Shown here in pieces: positions 17,473 to 26,235 of a stretch of 64,000 nt of DNA. The stretch is taken from contig DATMFF010000006.1 in NCBI GenBank assembly GCA_035556735.1, forward strand, positions 806,001 through 870,000, written 5' to 3'. This DNA comes from CANJBX01 sp035556735. GTDB lineage: Bacteria; Pseudomonadota; Alphaproteobacteria; Rhizobiales; Xanthobacteraceae. The notes under the pieces are model-generated. The model worked only from the letters and a program-made list of their open reading frames with translations, searched no databases and was not told the DNA's origin. How positions within the stretch are numbered: the first letter of the stretch is position 1; the number at the start of each line of letters is the position of its first letter. A program made the translations under genes and the position numbers.

Positions 17473-18350
17473 GTGGGTTTGCGCAGGATCACGCGCATCG
17501 CGTCGAACAGGTTGACCGGGATGCCGACGGAGCTGGCAGCGGCGGCCTTGCGCATCGGCAACCCGAGCATGCGCCGGAGCTGGAATGCGATCAAGGATGC
17601 CGGCACGGTCTTCCACGGATGGTCGAGATGCTCGAGCGTCAGGCCCAGCGACTGCGCGAGGCCATCCATGGCTTCGCGGGTGAAGAACCACAGGTGCTGG
17701 GGCGGCGTCATCAGCCGCCAGTTCGCGCCCATGATGCGCGCCGCCAGCGAGCCGAAGTCGCCGGTGGTGACCATCACGACGCCGCCGGGGTTGAGATGGC
17801 GCGCGGCCGCGGCGAGCGTGGCGTGCGGATCGGGCAGATGCTCGATCACGTCGAGCAGCACAACGGCGTCGACCGCGCCGACGGTGCGAAGATTGGCTTC
17901 GTCGGCGAGCCCGGGGAGCACGTTGAGGCCGCTTGCGCGGGCGAACGTTGCCGCCTCCTCCGCAAGCTCGATTCCGATGACGTCGAAATAAGGCGTTGCT
18001 TCGCGCAGGAAGAAGCCATAGGCGCAGCCGAGCTCGAGCAGCCGTCCGCCCGGCTTGAACCTCCGCAGGAACGCGACGGTGCGCGCGAACTCGGCGCGCA
18101 GGACCGTTTCGGCGCCGAGGTAGTCGGCGTAACCATCGGCGTGCTCGCCCGAGAAATAGTCGCCGGTGTAGTAGCTCGCGGGGTCGAAGTCGGCCTGCTG
18201 CGTGCGTCCCAGTCCGCAACGGGCGCACTGAAAGATGTCGCAGCCGTTGCGCGCATAGACAAAGCGCTCCTCAGGGCTGCCGCATACGATGCAAGCATGC
18301 GGCGCCGACGGGGCAGGGGTGGGCCTGACGCCCGGAGCGGTCAAGGTCAT
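17469..18350 (-). CDS. Class I SAM-dependent methyltransferase with N-terminal zinc-finger-like motif
   Basis: A 293-residue protein. The N-terminus has two Cys pairs (CIVC 20-23 and CARC 42-45), as in C-methyltransferases that act on nucleotide sugars and related proteins. The SAM site LLELGCAYGFF is at 104-114, with ELAEEAATFAR and VVLLDVIEHLPDP following. A hydrophobic helix follows MRRMLGLPM near the C-terminus. First gene of the glycan operon, overlapping the small permease gene by 4 bases; it may methylate the sugar or lipid intermediate. The ATG at 18348-18350 is chosen over an upstream in-frame codon. Confidence 0.82.
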   Translation of the reverse strand: MTLTAPGVRPTPAPSAPHACIVCGSPEERFVYARNGCDIFQCARCGLGRTQQADFDPASYYTGDYFSGEHADGYADYLGAETVLRAEFARTVAFLRRFKPGGRLLELGCAYGFFLREATPYFDVIGIELAEEAATFARASGLNVLPGLADEANLRTVGAVDAVVLLDVIEHLPDPHATLAAAARHLNPGGVVMVTTGDFGSLAARIMGANWRLMTPPQHLWFFTREAMDGLAQSLGLTLEHLDHPWKTVPASLIAFQLRRMLGLPMRKAAAASSVGIPVNLFDAMRVILRKPT

Positions 18351-18502
18351 CGGATGTCGCCCGGATGGCGGGGAGTGGGGATTACCACTACGCAATGCAC
18401 GTGGCGCAATTTGGTTCGCGCGTCGTGCCGCGGGCTCAGGCCGGCTCGGCAGGCCTGCGCCAGACCGTCGTGAATGCCGGAATCCGAGGCCGGTCGCCGC
18501 GC

Positions 18503-18531
18503 TTGCGGCCCCGCAATTGCGCCGCTATAAG
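18503..18531 (+). promoter_or_regulatory. Promoter of tRNA-Pro
   Basis: A -35 element TTGCGG (18503-18508) and a -10 element TATAAG (18526-18531) are separated by 17 bases. The -10 ends 12 bases before the mature tRNA 5' end, as expected for a sigma-70-type promoter of a tRNA gene. Confidence 0.6.
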
Positions 18532-18543
18532 ACCGGCCTTCAT

Positions 18544-18620
18544 CGGAGCGTGGCTCAGCCTGGTAGAGCACCTCGTTCGGGACGAGGGGGTCGCAGGTTC
18601 AAATCCTGCCGCTCCGACCA
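18544..18620 (+). tRNA. tRNA-Pro (anticodon CGG)
   Basis: A 77-base cloverleaf. Acceptor stem CGGAGCG pairs with CGCTCCG, anticodon stem CCTCG/CGAGG encloses loop TTCGGGA with anticodon CGG at 18578-18580, and the T arm is GCAGG-TTCAAAT-CCTGC. The CCA end is encoded (18618-18620). It reads CCG proline codons, frequent in this GC-rich genome. No duplicated 3' end was noticed downstream that would mark an integrated element. Confidence 0.97.
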
Positions 18621-18789
18621 GTTTTCCCGCCCTTTGCCGCCGTCTTCCGCGGCCGTCCCGAGATTGTGAAGGGCGGGTTTGTCTCCTCAGGGTTTATATA
18701 GTCCACGAAGCTCGCGGCACGCATGACGGTCGGCGCGGGCGCGCCGGGCGATCCCTTGCCGTGCAGCTCAAGCCCACGGAGGGACGACC

Positions 18790-19683
18790 ATGGCCCACGC
18801 GCAAGCGCTTCAAGCCGCGGCTGGCACCCGCGCTCAACCCGCAATCCGCCGCATCTCCCCGCCGGATCTCCTGGACGCGCTGTCCAGGGGCCTGCAGGAT
18901 TTTTCGGCGATGCCCAGCCACGCCGTGTTCCTGTGCGTCATCTATCCGATCATCGGCGTGGTGCTCGCGAGCGCGACGCTCGGCTTCAACATCCTGCCGC
19001 TGCTTTATCCTCTCGCCGCGGGCTTCGCGCTGGCGGGGCCGTTCGCGGCGGTGGGCCTCTACGAGATGAGCCGCCGGCGCGAGGCGGGCTTGCCGGTGTC
19101 GTTCGGCCGCCTTTATCTCTCGCACCTGCGCTCGCGCTGGTCGATCGCGGGCCTCGGTCTCGTGCTGCTGGCGATCTTCCTCGTCTGGCTCGCCGTCGCC
19201 AAGGAGATCTACGTCGCCAACTTCGGGGTGCTCGCGCCCGCATCGATCGGCACCTTCGTCCATGACGTGCTGTTCACGTCCGCGGGCTGGAACCTGATCG
19301 TCGTCGGCAATCTCACCGGCCTCGCGTTCGCGATCGTCGTCCTCGCGATCAGCGTCGTTTCCTTCCCCATGCTGGTCGATCGCGACGTCGGGATCGGCAC
19401 GGCCGTGCTCACCTCCGTCCGCGCCGTTCTGGCGAACCCGCTGACCATGGCGCTGTGGGGACTGATCGTGGCAGCCCTCCTGTTCGTCGGAACCCTGCCG
19501 CTGTTCCTCGGGCTCACCGTCGTGCTGCCCGTGCTCGGCCACGCCACCTGGCATCTTTACCGCAAGGTGGTGGAGCCGGATGCGTCGGCGCGCGGCGAGG
19601 AGGACGACTTCGCGGAGCGGCCGCGCCGCTATGCGGCCGATTTCCCGGTGGCCGTCATCTACTCTCTGCGCGATCGGGAATAG
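18790..19683 (+). CDS. DUF2189 membrane protein
   Basis: A 297-residue polytopic protein with about six membrane helices. GLQDFSAMPSHAVFLCVIYP near 36-55, PLLYPLAAGFALAGPFAAVGLYEMSRRRE near 70-98, and SFPMLVDRDVGIGTAVLTSVRAV near 190-212 correspond to what I know of the DUF2189 family. No function is established. The ATG at 18790 is preceded by GGAGGGACGACC. Monocistronic between tRNA-Pro and a strong hairpin. Confidence 0.82.
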   Translation: MAHAQALQAAAGTRAQPAIRRISPPDLLDALSRGLQDFSAMPSHAVFLCVIYPIIGVVLASATLGFNILPLLYPLAAGFALAGPFAAVGLYEMSRRREAGLPVSFGRLYLSHLRSRWSIAGLGLVLLAIFLVWLAVAKEIYVANFGVLAPASIGTFVHDVLFTSAGWNLIVVGNLTGLAFAIVVLAISVVSFPMLVDRDVGIGTAVLTSVRAVLANPLTMALWGLIVAALLFVGTLPLFLGLTVVLPVLGHATWHLYRKVVEPDASARGEEDDFAERPRRYAADFPVAVIYSLRDRE

Positions 19684-19697
19684 CGGCGCTCCGGCCC

Positions 19698-19724
19698 GCG
19701 GACGGTGGCCCGTCCACCGTCCGC
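19698..19724 (+). terminator. Strong hairpin after the DUF2189 gene
   Basis: An 11-bp perfect stem (GCGGACGGTGG / CCACCGTCCGC) with a 5-base loop starts 15 bases after the stop codon. No T-run follows, so it is either a U-less terminator or an RNA-stabilising 3' hairpin. Confidence 0.5.
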
Positions 19725-19860
19725 CCGCACGCCGGTGGGCCGGCGTGGGACGCCGCATAGGCGGGCTTCCGGCGGCATGGTTGACAATGCGGCGACAGCC
19801 TTGGCACATGCTTTGCAACGCGCGATGAGGCGCGTTTTTTTGCATTCGGGGCATTGTGCA

Positions 19861-21060
19861 GTGAAAGTCTACGTCTTCGATCTTCTCGCTTACGACGCGC
19901 ATTTCGATCAGTACAAGGCCGACCGCAATCTGCCTTACCCGCTGCCGGGGGATCATTTCGATGCCGAGATCGCCGCACGCACCTACGAGGAACATCTCGA
20001 CGTCTGGAAAGAGCTCGACCAGCTCGGCTTCGACGGCGTCGGCCTGAACGAGCACCACACGACCCCGCATGGCCTGATGAACTCGCCGAACATGATGGCG
20101 GCGGTCGGGGCCCAGCACACGAGGAACCTGCAGTTCCTCCTGCTCGGCAACCTGCTGCCGCTTCACAATCCGCTCCGCATCGCCGAGGAGCTGGCGATGG
20201 CGGACTGCATGTCGCGCGGGCGCATCCTGTCCGGCTTCGCGCGCGGCGTGCCGCGCGAGTACAAGGTCTATGCGACGCCGATGTCGGAATCGCGCGCGCG
20301 TTTCGAGGAGGCGATCGAGGTCATCCTCAAGGCCTGGACCAAGGACGTGTTCAGCCACGAGGGCAAGTTCTGGACCTTCAAGGACATCTCGATCTGGCCG
20401 CGCTGCTACCAGCAGCCGCACCCGCCGATCTATCTGCCGTTCACCGGCAGCAAGGAGACGATCGAGTTCGCCGCCAGGCACAATTTCCGCGCCGTGATTC
20501 CGCACAACAAGCCGGGCGTGGTCGAGGACATCACCGGCTATTTCGGCGAGCGTCTCGCCAGTCATGGCCATCGCATCACGCCCGAGCACGTCGTGCTCTT
20601 CGTCGATGCCTATGTCGCGCGCGACAAGGCGGAGGCGCTCAAGGAGTATGCGCCCTATTATCTCTACTTCAACCAGACGCTCTGGCATCATGGCAGCCGC
20701 CAGCAGCCGGGCGCGCGGCCAGCGGCGGGCTATGTCGCGTCGACGTCTTATGACTACGTGCGGCCCGCGAACCGCGCCGACATCGAACTGGACCGCGAGA
20801 AGATCCGCAACACGACCATGACCGACGTGGAAACGCGGGTGGCGAGCGGCGATTTGATCTGGGGTAATCCGAAGGAGGTTGCCGACCGCCTGATCGCCGA
20901 GGCCGAGCACATGGGCGCGAATTCGGTGCTGCTCAACCTGAACCTCGGCGCCATGCCGAACGAGATGTTCCTCGAGCAGGTGCGGCGGTTCGGACGCGAC
21001 GTGCTGCCGCGCCTCAAGGCGCACGAGGTCAAGAACGCGCGCATGGCGATACCGGCGTAG
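19861..21060 (+). CDS. LLM-class flavin-dependent oxidoreductase
   Basis: A 399-residue luciferase-like monooxygenase. Visible family blocks: ELDQLGFDGVGLNEHHTT near 52-70, LGNLLPLHNPLRIAEELAMADCMSRGRI near 100-127, SGFARGVPREYKVY near 128-141, PPIYLPFTGSKETIEFA near 196-212, and the F420/FMN-pocket-like GNPKEVADRLIAEAEHMGANSVLLN near the C-terminus. Substrate unknown. I use the GTG at 19861 (MKVYVFDLLAYD), because the family starts with this strand and the upstream in-frame region is Arg-rich and unlike a real N-terminus. Confidence 0.83.
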   Translation: MKVYVFDLLAYDAHFDQYKADRNLPYPLPGDHFDAEIAARTYEEHLDVWKELDQLGFDGVGLNEHHTTPHGLMNSPNMMAAVGAQHTRNLQFLLLGNLLPLHNPLRIAEELAMADCMSRGRILSGFARGVPREYKVYATPMSESRARFEEAIEVILKAWTKDVFSHEGKFWTFKDISIWPRCYQQPHPPIYLPFTGSKETIEFAARHNFRAVIPHNKPGVVEDITGYFGERLASHGHRITPEHVVLFVDAYVARDKAEALKEYAPYYLYFNQTLWHHGSRQQPGARPAAGYVASTSYDYVRPANRADIELDREKIRNTTMTDVETRVASGDLIWGNPKEVADRLIAEAEHMGANSVLLNLNLGAMPNEMFLEQVRRFGRDVLPRLKAHEVKNARMAIPA

Positions 21061-21207
21061 CGGGCCCTCCGCGCCGCCGGCCGCCGGGTGCAACCGGGTC
21101 CGCGACCGTCGCGTTGGGGAGGCACAGATTGCCGGCGGATGTCATGCCGCGCCGGCGGGCGATTTCGAAGCGGCGGTCATCCGCCGCCTCTGCATCCGTG
21201 AAGGCAC

Positions 21208-22164
21208 ATGAACACACGCGTGGCGTCCGCCGAGCCGAGTGCCGTCCACGAGGCGGCGCAAATCCTCGCGCGTGGCGGGCTGGTGGCCTTTCCGACCGAG
21301 ACCGTCTACGGCCTCGGGGCCGACGCCGGGAATGGCGAGGCGGTTGCGCGCCTCTACGCCGCCAAGGGCCGGCCGACGTTCAATCCGCTGATCGTGCATG
21401 TCCCTGACCGCGCCGCCGCGGGCCGGCTTGCGCGCTTCGATCCCGACGCGGACAAGCTGGCGCAGGCCTTCTGGCCTGGGCCGCTGACGCTGGTGCTGCA
21501 GAAATCGGAGGACTGCGCCGCCTGCGAATTGGCGACGGCAGGGCTCGGCACCATCGCCGTGCGTGTGCCGAGCCACCGCGTCGCGCGCGACCTGCTGGCC
21601 GCATTCAGAAAGCCGATCGTCGCGCCGTCGGCGAACCGCTCCGGCCACGTCTCGCCCACGACCGCGCGGCACGTGCTCGACGATCTCTCCGGCAAGGTCG
21701 ACCTCATCCTCGACGCCGGACCGACGGTGGTCGGCCTCGAATCCACCATCGTCGCCTGTGGCGGGACGCCGACCTTGCTGCGCCCCGGCGGCGTGCCGCG
21801 CAAGGAGATCGAACGCGTGCTCGGCCGCGCGCTTGCCGAGGCGCCGAAAGGCGAGGCGGGGCCGCTTGCGCCGGGCATGCTGGCCTCCCATTACGCGCCG
21901 AAGGCGCGGCTGCGGCTCAATGCGACCAGCGCCGGGCCGGAGGAGGCGCTGCTCGCCTTCGGACCCGTGCCGCCGACCACCGCGGCCGTGCGCACGCTCA
22001 ACCTCTCCGCGCGCGGAGACCTCGTCGAGGCCGCCGCCAATCTTTTCTCGCATCTGCGCGCGTTGGATATGGACGTGTCCGTGATCGCGGTGATGCCGAT
22101 CCCGCATGAAGGACTTGGCGAAGCCATCAACGACCGGCTGGCGCGCGCCGCGGCGCCACGCTGA
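21208..22164 (+). CDS. tsaC: L-threonylcarbamoyladenylate synthase (Sua5-type)
   Basis: A 318-residue Sua5 enzyme making threonylcarbamoyl-AMP from threonine, bicarbonate and ATP for the t6A37 modification of ANN-decoding tRNAs. The YrdC domain (about 10-200) shows FPTETVYGLGADA (28-40), AAKGRP (51-56), IAVRVPSH and APSANRSG. The extra C-terminal Sua5 domain (about 215-318, starting LAPGMLASHYAPKA) is present, separating it from the short TsaC form. ATG at 21208; it stands alone on this strand ahead of a FAD oxidoreductase gene 100 bases downstream. Confidence 0.93.
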   Translation: MNTRVASAEPSAVHEAAQILARGGLVAFPTETVYGLGADAGNGEAVARLYAAKGRPTFNPLIVHVPDRAAAGRLARFDPDADKLAQAFWPGPLTLVLQKSEDCAACELATAGLGTIAVRVPSHRVARDLLAAFRKPIVAPSANRSGHVSPTTARHVLDDLSGKVDLILDAGPTVVGLESTIVACGGTPTLLRPGGVPRKEIERVLGRALAEAPKGEAGPLAPGMLASHYAPKARLRLNATSAGPEEALLAFGPVPPTTAAVRTLNLSARGDLVEAAANLFSHLRALDMDVSVIAVMPIPHEGLGEAINDRLARAAAPR

Positions 22165-22264
22165 GGCTATGCCCCGGGGCCGCGGATTCGTTGCGGCGGG
22201 CTTGACCCGGCCCTTCTTCCGCACTCAAACAAGGGCGTTGCGCCGCCCTGTTTCGGATCGATCC

Positions 22265-23725
22265 ATGACCGCTCAAGCCGTTGTCTCGACCATTCCCTCG
22301 GTGCCGAAGAATCCGCGGCCGCCGCTGGCGCCGGATCTGCTCGCGCGCTTCGTCGCGATCGTCGGGGAGCGGAACGCGATCACGGATGCCAGCGCCCAGG
22401 AGCCGTATCTCACCGAGCAGCGCGGCCTCTACCGCGGCTACACGCCGTTGGTGTTGCGGCCGGGGTCAGCCGAGGAGGTCGCGGCCGTCCTCAAGCTCGC
22501 GAACGAGACCCGCACCGCGATCGTGCCGCAGGGCGGCAACACCGGCCTCGTCGGCGGACAGACGCCGCACAATGGCGAGGTGGTGCTCTCGCTCGCGCGC
22601 ATGGACCGCATCCGCGAGATCGATCCGGCCTCCAACACCATGACCTGCGATGCCGGCGTCGTCCTTGCCAAGGCGCAGGCCGCGGCGGCGGAGGCCGACC
22701 GGCTGTTTCCGCTGTCCCTCGGCGCCGAGGGGAGCTGCACCATCGGCGGCAATCTCTCGACCAACGCGGGCGGCACCGGCGCGCTCGCGTATGGCGTGGC
22801 GCGCGACCTCGTGCTGGGGCTCGAGGTCGTGCTCGCCGACGGCCGCATCCTGCACGGGCTCAACAAGCTCAAGAAGGACAACACCGGCTACGACCTGCGC
22901 CATCTCTTCATTGGCGCCGAAGGCACGCTCGGCATCATCACCGGTGCGGTGCTCAAGTTGTTTCCGCGCCCGCGGGCGGTCGAGACCGCGTTCATCGGCT
23001 TGCCCTCGCCGGAGGCGGCGCTTGACCTGCTCAGCCTCGTGCAGACGCGCACCGGCGGCGGCGCGACCAGCTTCGAGTTGATGGCGCGCGCCGGCATCGA
23101 CATGGCGATCAGGCATGGCACCGCCATGCGCGATCCGCTGCAGGGCAGGCACGCATGGTACGTGCTCCTGCAGTTGTCCTCGCAGAACGCACAGGGCTTG
23201 CGCGCCGTCATGGAGTCGGTTCTGGCCGAAGCCGTGGAGCAGGGCCTCATCGAGGACGCCACGATCGCCGACAGTCTCGAACAGGCCCGCGCCTTCTGGC
23301 GTATCCGTGAGTTCCTGCCCGATGCGCAGAAGCCGGAGGGCGGCTCGATCAAGCACGATGTCTCGGTGCCGGTCGCCAAGGTGCCGCAGTTCCTGCACGA
23401 AGCCGACGCCGCGTGCGAGCGCCTGATCCCCGGCATCCGCCCGGTGCCGTTCGGCCACATGGGCGACGGCAACATCCACTACAACATCAGCCAGCCGGTC
23501 GGCGCCGACAAGAACGGCTTCCTCTCGCGCTGGTACGAGGTCAACGCCGTCGTCCACGAGGTGGTGAAGAAGCTGGGCGGATCGATCTCGGCCGAGCACG
23601 GGATCGGCGTCATCAAGCGCGACTTGCTGCCCGCGGTGAAGGATCCCGTGGCGCTCGATCTCATGCGCACGCTCAAGCGCACGCTCGATCCCAACGGAAT
23701 CCTCAATCCGGGCAAGGTGGTCTGA
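22265..23725 (+). CDS. FAD-linked D-2-hydroxyacid dehydrogenase (D2HGDH/GlcD-like)
   Basis: A 486-residue VAO-fold flavoprotein. The FAD domain has VPQGGNTGLVGGQTP near 94-108 and IGGNLSTNAGG near 160-170. The C-terminal domain carries the metal site FGHMGDGNIHYNIS near 398-411 and SAEHGIGVIKRD near 442-453. It oxidises a D-2-hydroxy acid, most likely D-2-hydroxyglutarate or D-lactate, passing electrons to a carrier. The ATG at 22265 is chosen from alignment of the N-terminal LARFVAIVGERNAI region; 100 bases separate it from the sua5-type gene. Confidence 0.88.
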   Translation: MTAQAVVSTIPSVPKNPRPPLAPDLLARFVAIVGERNAITDASAQEPYLTEQRGLYRGYTPLVLRPGSAEEVAAVLKLANETRTAIVPQGGNTGLVGGQTPHNGEVVLSLARMDRIREIDPASNTMTCDAGVVLAKAQAAAAEADRLFPLSLGAEGSCTIGGNLSTNAGGTGALAYGVARDLVLGLEVVLADGRILHGLNKLKKDNTGYDLRHLFIGAEGTLGIITGAVLKLFPRPRAVETAFIGLPSPEAALDLLSLVQTRTGGGATSFELMARAGIDMAIRHGTAMRDPLQGRHAWYVLLQLSSQNAQGLRAVMESVLAEAVEQGLIEDATIADSLEQARAFWRIREFLPDAQKPEGGSIKHDVSVPVAKVPQFLHEADAACERLIPGIRPVPFGHMGDGNIHYNISQPVGADKNGFLSRWYEVNAVVHEVVKKLGGSISAEHGIGVIKRDLLPAVKDPVALDLMRTLKRTLDPNGILNPGKVV

Positions 23726-23812
23726 CGCAATGGATTAAGTCGCCGCTGCAACCTGCCGCGGCACAGGGAATTGTCGCTCCGTAGCCCGCCGGACCGGCAC
23801 CAGGTGACCTCG

Positions 23813-24628
23813 ATGCGCGCTGTCCTCGTCACCGTTCTCTGCCTCGCCTGCGCGAACGGCGCAGCGGCCCAGGCCATCGCCCCGGGGCCGTCATTGCCGG
23901 CGGCGGAGGGCGCCCAGTCCGTGCCGCTGCCGCAGCCGCGCCCGCCCCAGATGCAGACCGTACCCGATGGCTTCTCCAATCTCGGAGTGCCGTCCATGGG
24001 CGTCGGGCCCGAGCCGCAACCGCCGTCCGCCTGCCTGCTGGCGCTGACGGCGGACCTCGCCGTTGCCGAGCCGGTGCCGCCGATCGCACAGTCCAACGGC
24101 TGCGACGCGCTCGACGCCGTGCGCCTGAGCGCGGTCAACGTTGGCGGCCGCCGTATCCCGGTCACGCCGCCGGTCACACTGCGCTGTACGATGGCGACGG
24201 TGCTCGCCACCTGGGTGCGCGAGGACGTCGCGCCTGCGGCGGCCGGCCTCGGCGGAGAGCTCGCAGGCATCGACAATTACGACTCGTTCGAGTGCCGCGG
24301 CCGCAACCGCATCGCGGGCGCCAAGACCTCCGAGCATGGCCGCGCCAATGCGATCGACATCAAGGCGGTTCTGCTCGCCGGCGGGCAACGGCTGGGCCTG
24401 ACCGATCCCGAGGTGACCCGTGCCTTCCGCGAGACGATGCGCAGCACGGCCTGTGCGCGCTTCACCACGGTCCTGGGGCCGGGCTCCGACGGCTACCACG
24501 AAGAGCATGTCCACGTGGATCTCGCCGAACGCCGCAACGGCTACCGGCTGTGTCAATGGAACGTGCTCGACGTGACGATTCCGCTGCCGCGCCCGCGCCC
24601 GGCGGAGGCGCCGGATGGCGGCGAATAG
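23813..24628 (+). CDS. Extensin-like C-terminal domain protein (exported)
   Basis: A 271-residue exported protein: signal peptide 1-20 (ANGAAAQA cleavage region), a Pro-rich linker (PLPQPRPPQ), and an extensin-like domain (about 80-255). The domain contains GIDNYDSFECRGRNR, SEHGRANAIDI and EEHVHVDLAERR, with histidines and aspartates placed like a VanY/D,D-peptidase-type zinc site. A peptidoglycan-related role in the periplasm is inferred; family function is not proven. The C-terminal tail is again Pro/Arg-rich. Its stop overlaps the first codons of a possible longer form of the next gene. Confidence 0.84.
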   Translation: MRAVLVTVLCLACANGAAAQAIAPGPSLPAAEGAQSVPLPQPRPPQMQTVPDGFSNLGVPSMGVGPEPQPPSACLLALTADLAVAEPVPPIAQSNGCDALDAVRLSAVNVGGRRIPVTPPVTLRCTMATVLATWVREDVAPAAAGLGGELAGIDNYDSFECRGRNRIAGAKTSEHGRANAIDIKAVLLAGGQRLGLTDPEVTRAFRETMRSTACARFTTVLGPGSDGYHEEHVHVDLAERRNGYRLCQWNVLDVTIPLPRPRPAEAPDGGE

Positions 24629-24728
24629 GCTGCGCAGCGTGTTGCGCGAGCGCCGCTCGGCTGTGCACTATCGGTCCCGCGTGCCCTTTTCACCTTCAAC
24701 GATCGCCTTCGCGGCCAAGGACAACGTC

Positions 24729-26117
24729 ATGAGCCCGCTCAGCAATCTCGCCGTTCGCGACATCGAGACGCTGGTTCATCCCTACACCAACCTCGACCAG
24801 TTCCGGCGGTCGGGCCCGCTCGTGATCGAGCGCGGCAAGGGGGTGTACGTCTATGACGTCGAGGGCAAGGCCTACATCGAGGGCATGGCGGGGCTGTGGT
24901 GCACCGCGCTCGGCTACGGCAACGAGGAACTCGTCGAGGCGGCGGCGGCGCAGATGCGCAGGCTGCCGTTCGCTCATCTGTTCAACGGGCGCAGCCACGA
25001 TCCGGCCATCGAGCTTGCCGAGCGGCTCAAGGAGCTGGCGCCGGTGCCGGTCTCCAAGGTCTTCTTCTGCAACTCAGGTTCGGAAGCCAACGACAGCCAA
25101 GTCAAGCTGGTCTGGTACATGAACAATGCACTCGGCCGGCCGCGCAAGAAGAAGATCATCAGCCGCCAGAAGGCCTATCATGGCGTGACGATCGCTTCCG
25201 CCTCGCTCACCGGCCTGGCGAACAACCAGACCGACTTCGACCTGCCGATCGCCGGCATTCTGCATGCCGCCTGTCCACATCACTATCGCTTCGCCAGGGA
25301 CGGGGAGAGCGAGGAGGAATTCTCCGCGCGCCTCGCGCACGAGCTCGATGAGCTGATCCTGCGGGAGGGCCCCGACACGGTCGCAGCGTTCATTGCCGAG
25401 CCGGTGATGGGCGCAGGGGGCGTGATCGTGCCGCCCGCCGGCTATTTCGAGAAGGTTGCGGAGGTGTGCCGCCGCCACGACGTGTTCATGATCGCCGATG
25501 AGGTGATCTGCGGCTTCGGACGGCTGGGCACGATGTTCGGCAGCAGTGCCGTCGGCTTTGCGCCGGATTCCATCTCCGTCGCCAAGGCGCTGTCCTCGGC
25601 CTACCTACCGATCGCCGCGGTCATGGTGCCGGCGGCCATGTACGACGCCTTGCTCGCGGAGAGCCGCAAGATCGGCACCTTTGGCCACGGATTCACCTAT
25701 TCCGGGCATCCCGTCTCCGCCGCGGTCGCGCTCAAGGCGCTCGAGATCTACGCGCGCGACCGGATCGTCGACCAGGTGAGCGCCAAGGCCCCCGCGTTCC
25801 AGTCTCGCCTGCGTGGGCTCGCAGGCCATCCTCTTGTGGGCGAGGCGCGGGGGCTCGGCCTGATCGGCGGGATCGAGTTGGTGGCGGACCGGCGCACGAA
25901 GCGCCCCTTCGATCCCAAGCTCGGCGTCGCCGCGCGCTGCGTGCGCGAGGCCGAGGCGGAAGGATTGATCGTCCGCTCACTCGCCGGGGATACGATTTCG
26001 CTCTGCCCGCCGCTGATCATCACGCCGGCCGAGATCGACGACCTGTTCGACCGGCTCGCCCGCGCCCTCGACCGGACCCTGGACTGGGCGGTGCGCGACA
26101 AGCTGGTGCAGATCTAG
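24729..26117 (+). CDS. Class III PLP-dependent aminotransferase
   Basis: A 462-residue omega-transaminase-type enzyme, fold type I. Seen: FFCNSGSEANDSQVKLVWY near 116-134, YHGVTIASASLTG, AFIAEPVMGAGGV near 220, IADEVICGFGRLG near 257-269, and Lys286 in SVAKALSSAYLPI, the Schiff-base lysine. Substrate could be a beta-amino acid, diamine or omega-amino acid with pyruvate as acceptor. The ATG at 24729 is supported by AAGGA nine bases upstream. It ends 56 bases before a bidirectional terminator. Confidence 0.92.
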   Translation: MSPLSNLAVRDIETLVHPYTNLDQFRRSGPLVIERGKGVYVYDVEGKAYIEGMAGLWCTALGYGNEELVEAAAAQMRRLPFAHLFNGRSHDPAIELAERLKELAPVPVSKVFFCNSGSEANDSQVKLVWYMNNALGRPRKKKIISRQKAYHGVTIASASLTGLANNQTDFDLPIAGILHAACPHHYRFARDGESEEEFSARLAHELDELILREGPDTVAAFIAEPVMGAGGVIVPPAGYFEKVAEVCRRHDVFMIADEVICGFGRLGTMFGSSAVGFAPDSISVAKALSSAYLPIAAVMVPAAMYDALLAESRKIGTFGHGFTYSGHPVSAAVALKALEIYARDRIVDQVSAKAPAFQSRLRGLAGHPLVGEARGLGLIGGIELVADRRTKRPFDPKLGVAARCVREAEAEGLIVRSLAGDTISLCPPLIITPAEIDDLFDRLARALDRTLDWAVRDKLVQI

Positions 26118-26173
26118 CTCCGGCGCCATCGCGCGTGCCGGGCGGGGAGCCTGCCAGGGGGGGGCGCAAAATG

Positions 26174-26202
26174 AAAACGGCGCCCACCGGCGCCGTTTTT
26201 TT
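26174..26202. terminator. Bidirectional Rho-independent terminator
   Basis: A perfect 11-bp stem (AAAACGGCGCC / GGCGCCGTTTT) with a 4-base loop CACC; seven T follow on the plus strand and an A-run precedes it, so it also works on the minus strand. It sits between the convergent aminotransferase and L,D-transpeptidase genes. Confidence 0.93.
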
Positions 26203-26235
26203 GAAATCCGCTGAAATCCGCGCTGCGACGGGCGA

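Noticed and set aside
18694..21093. Long minus-strand open frame opposite the DUF2189 and LLM genes
   Set aside because: Both plus-strand genes have intact motifs and good starts; the antisense frame reads as Arg/Asp/His/Gln repeats.
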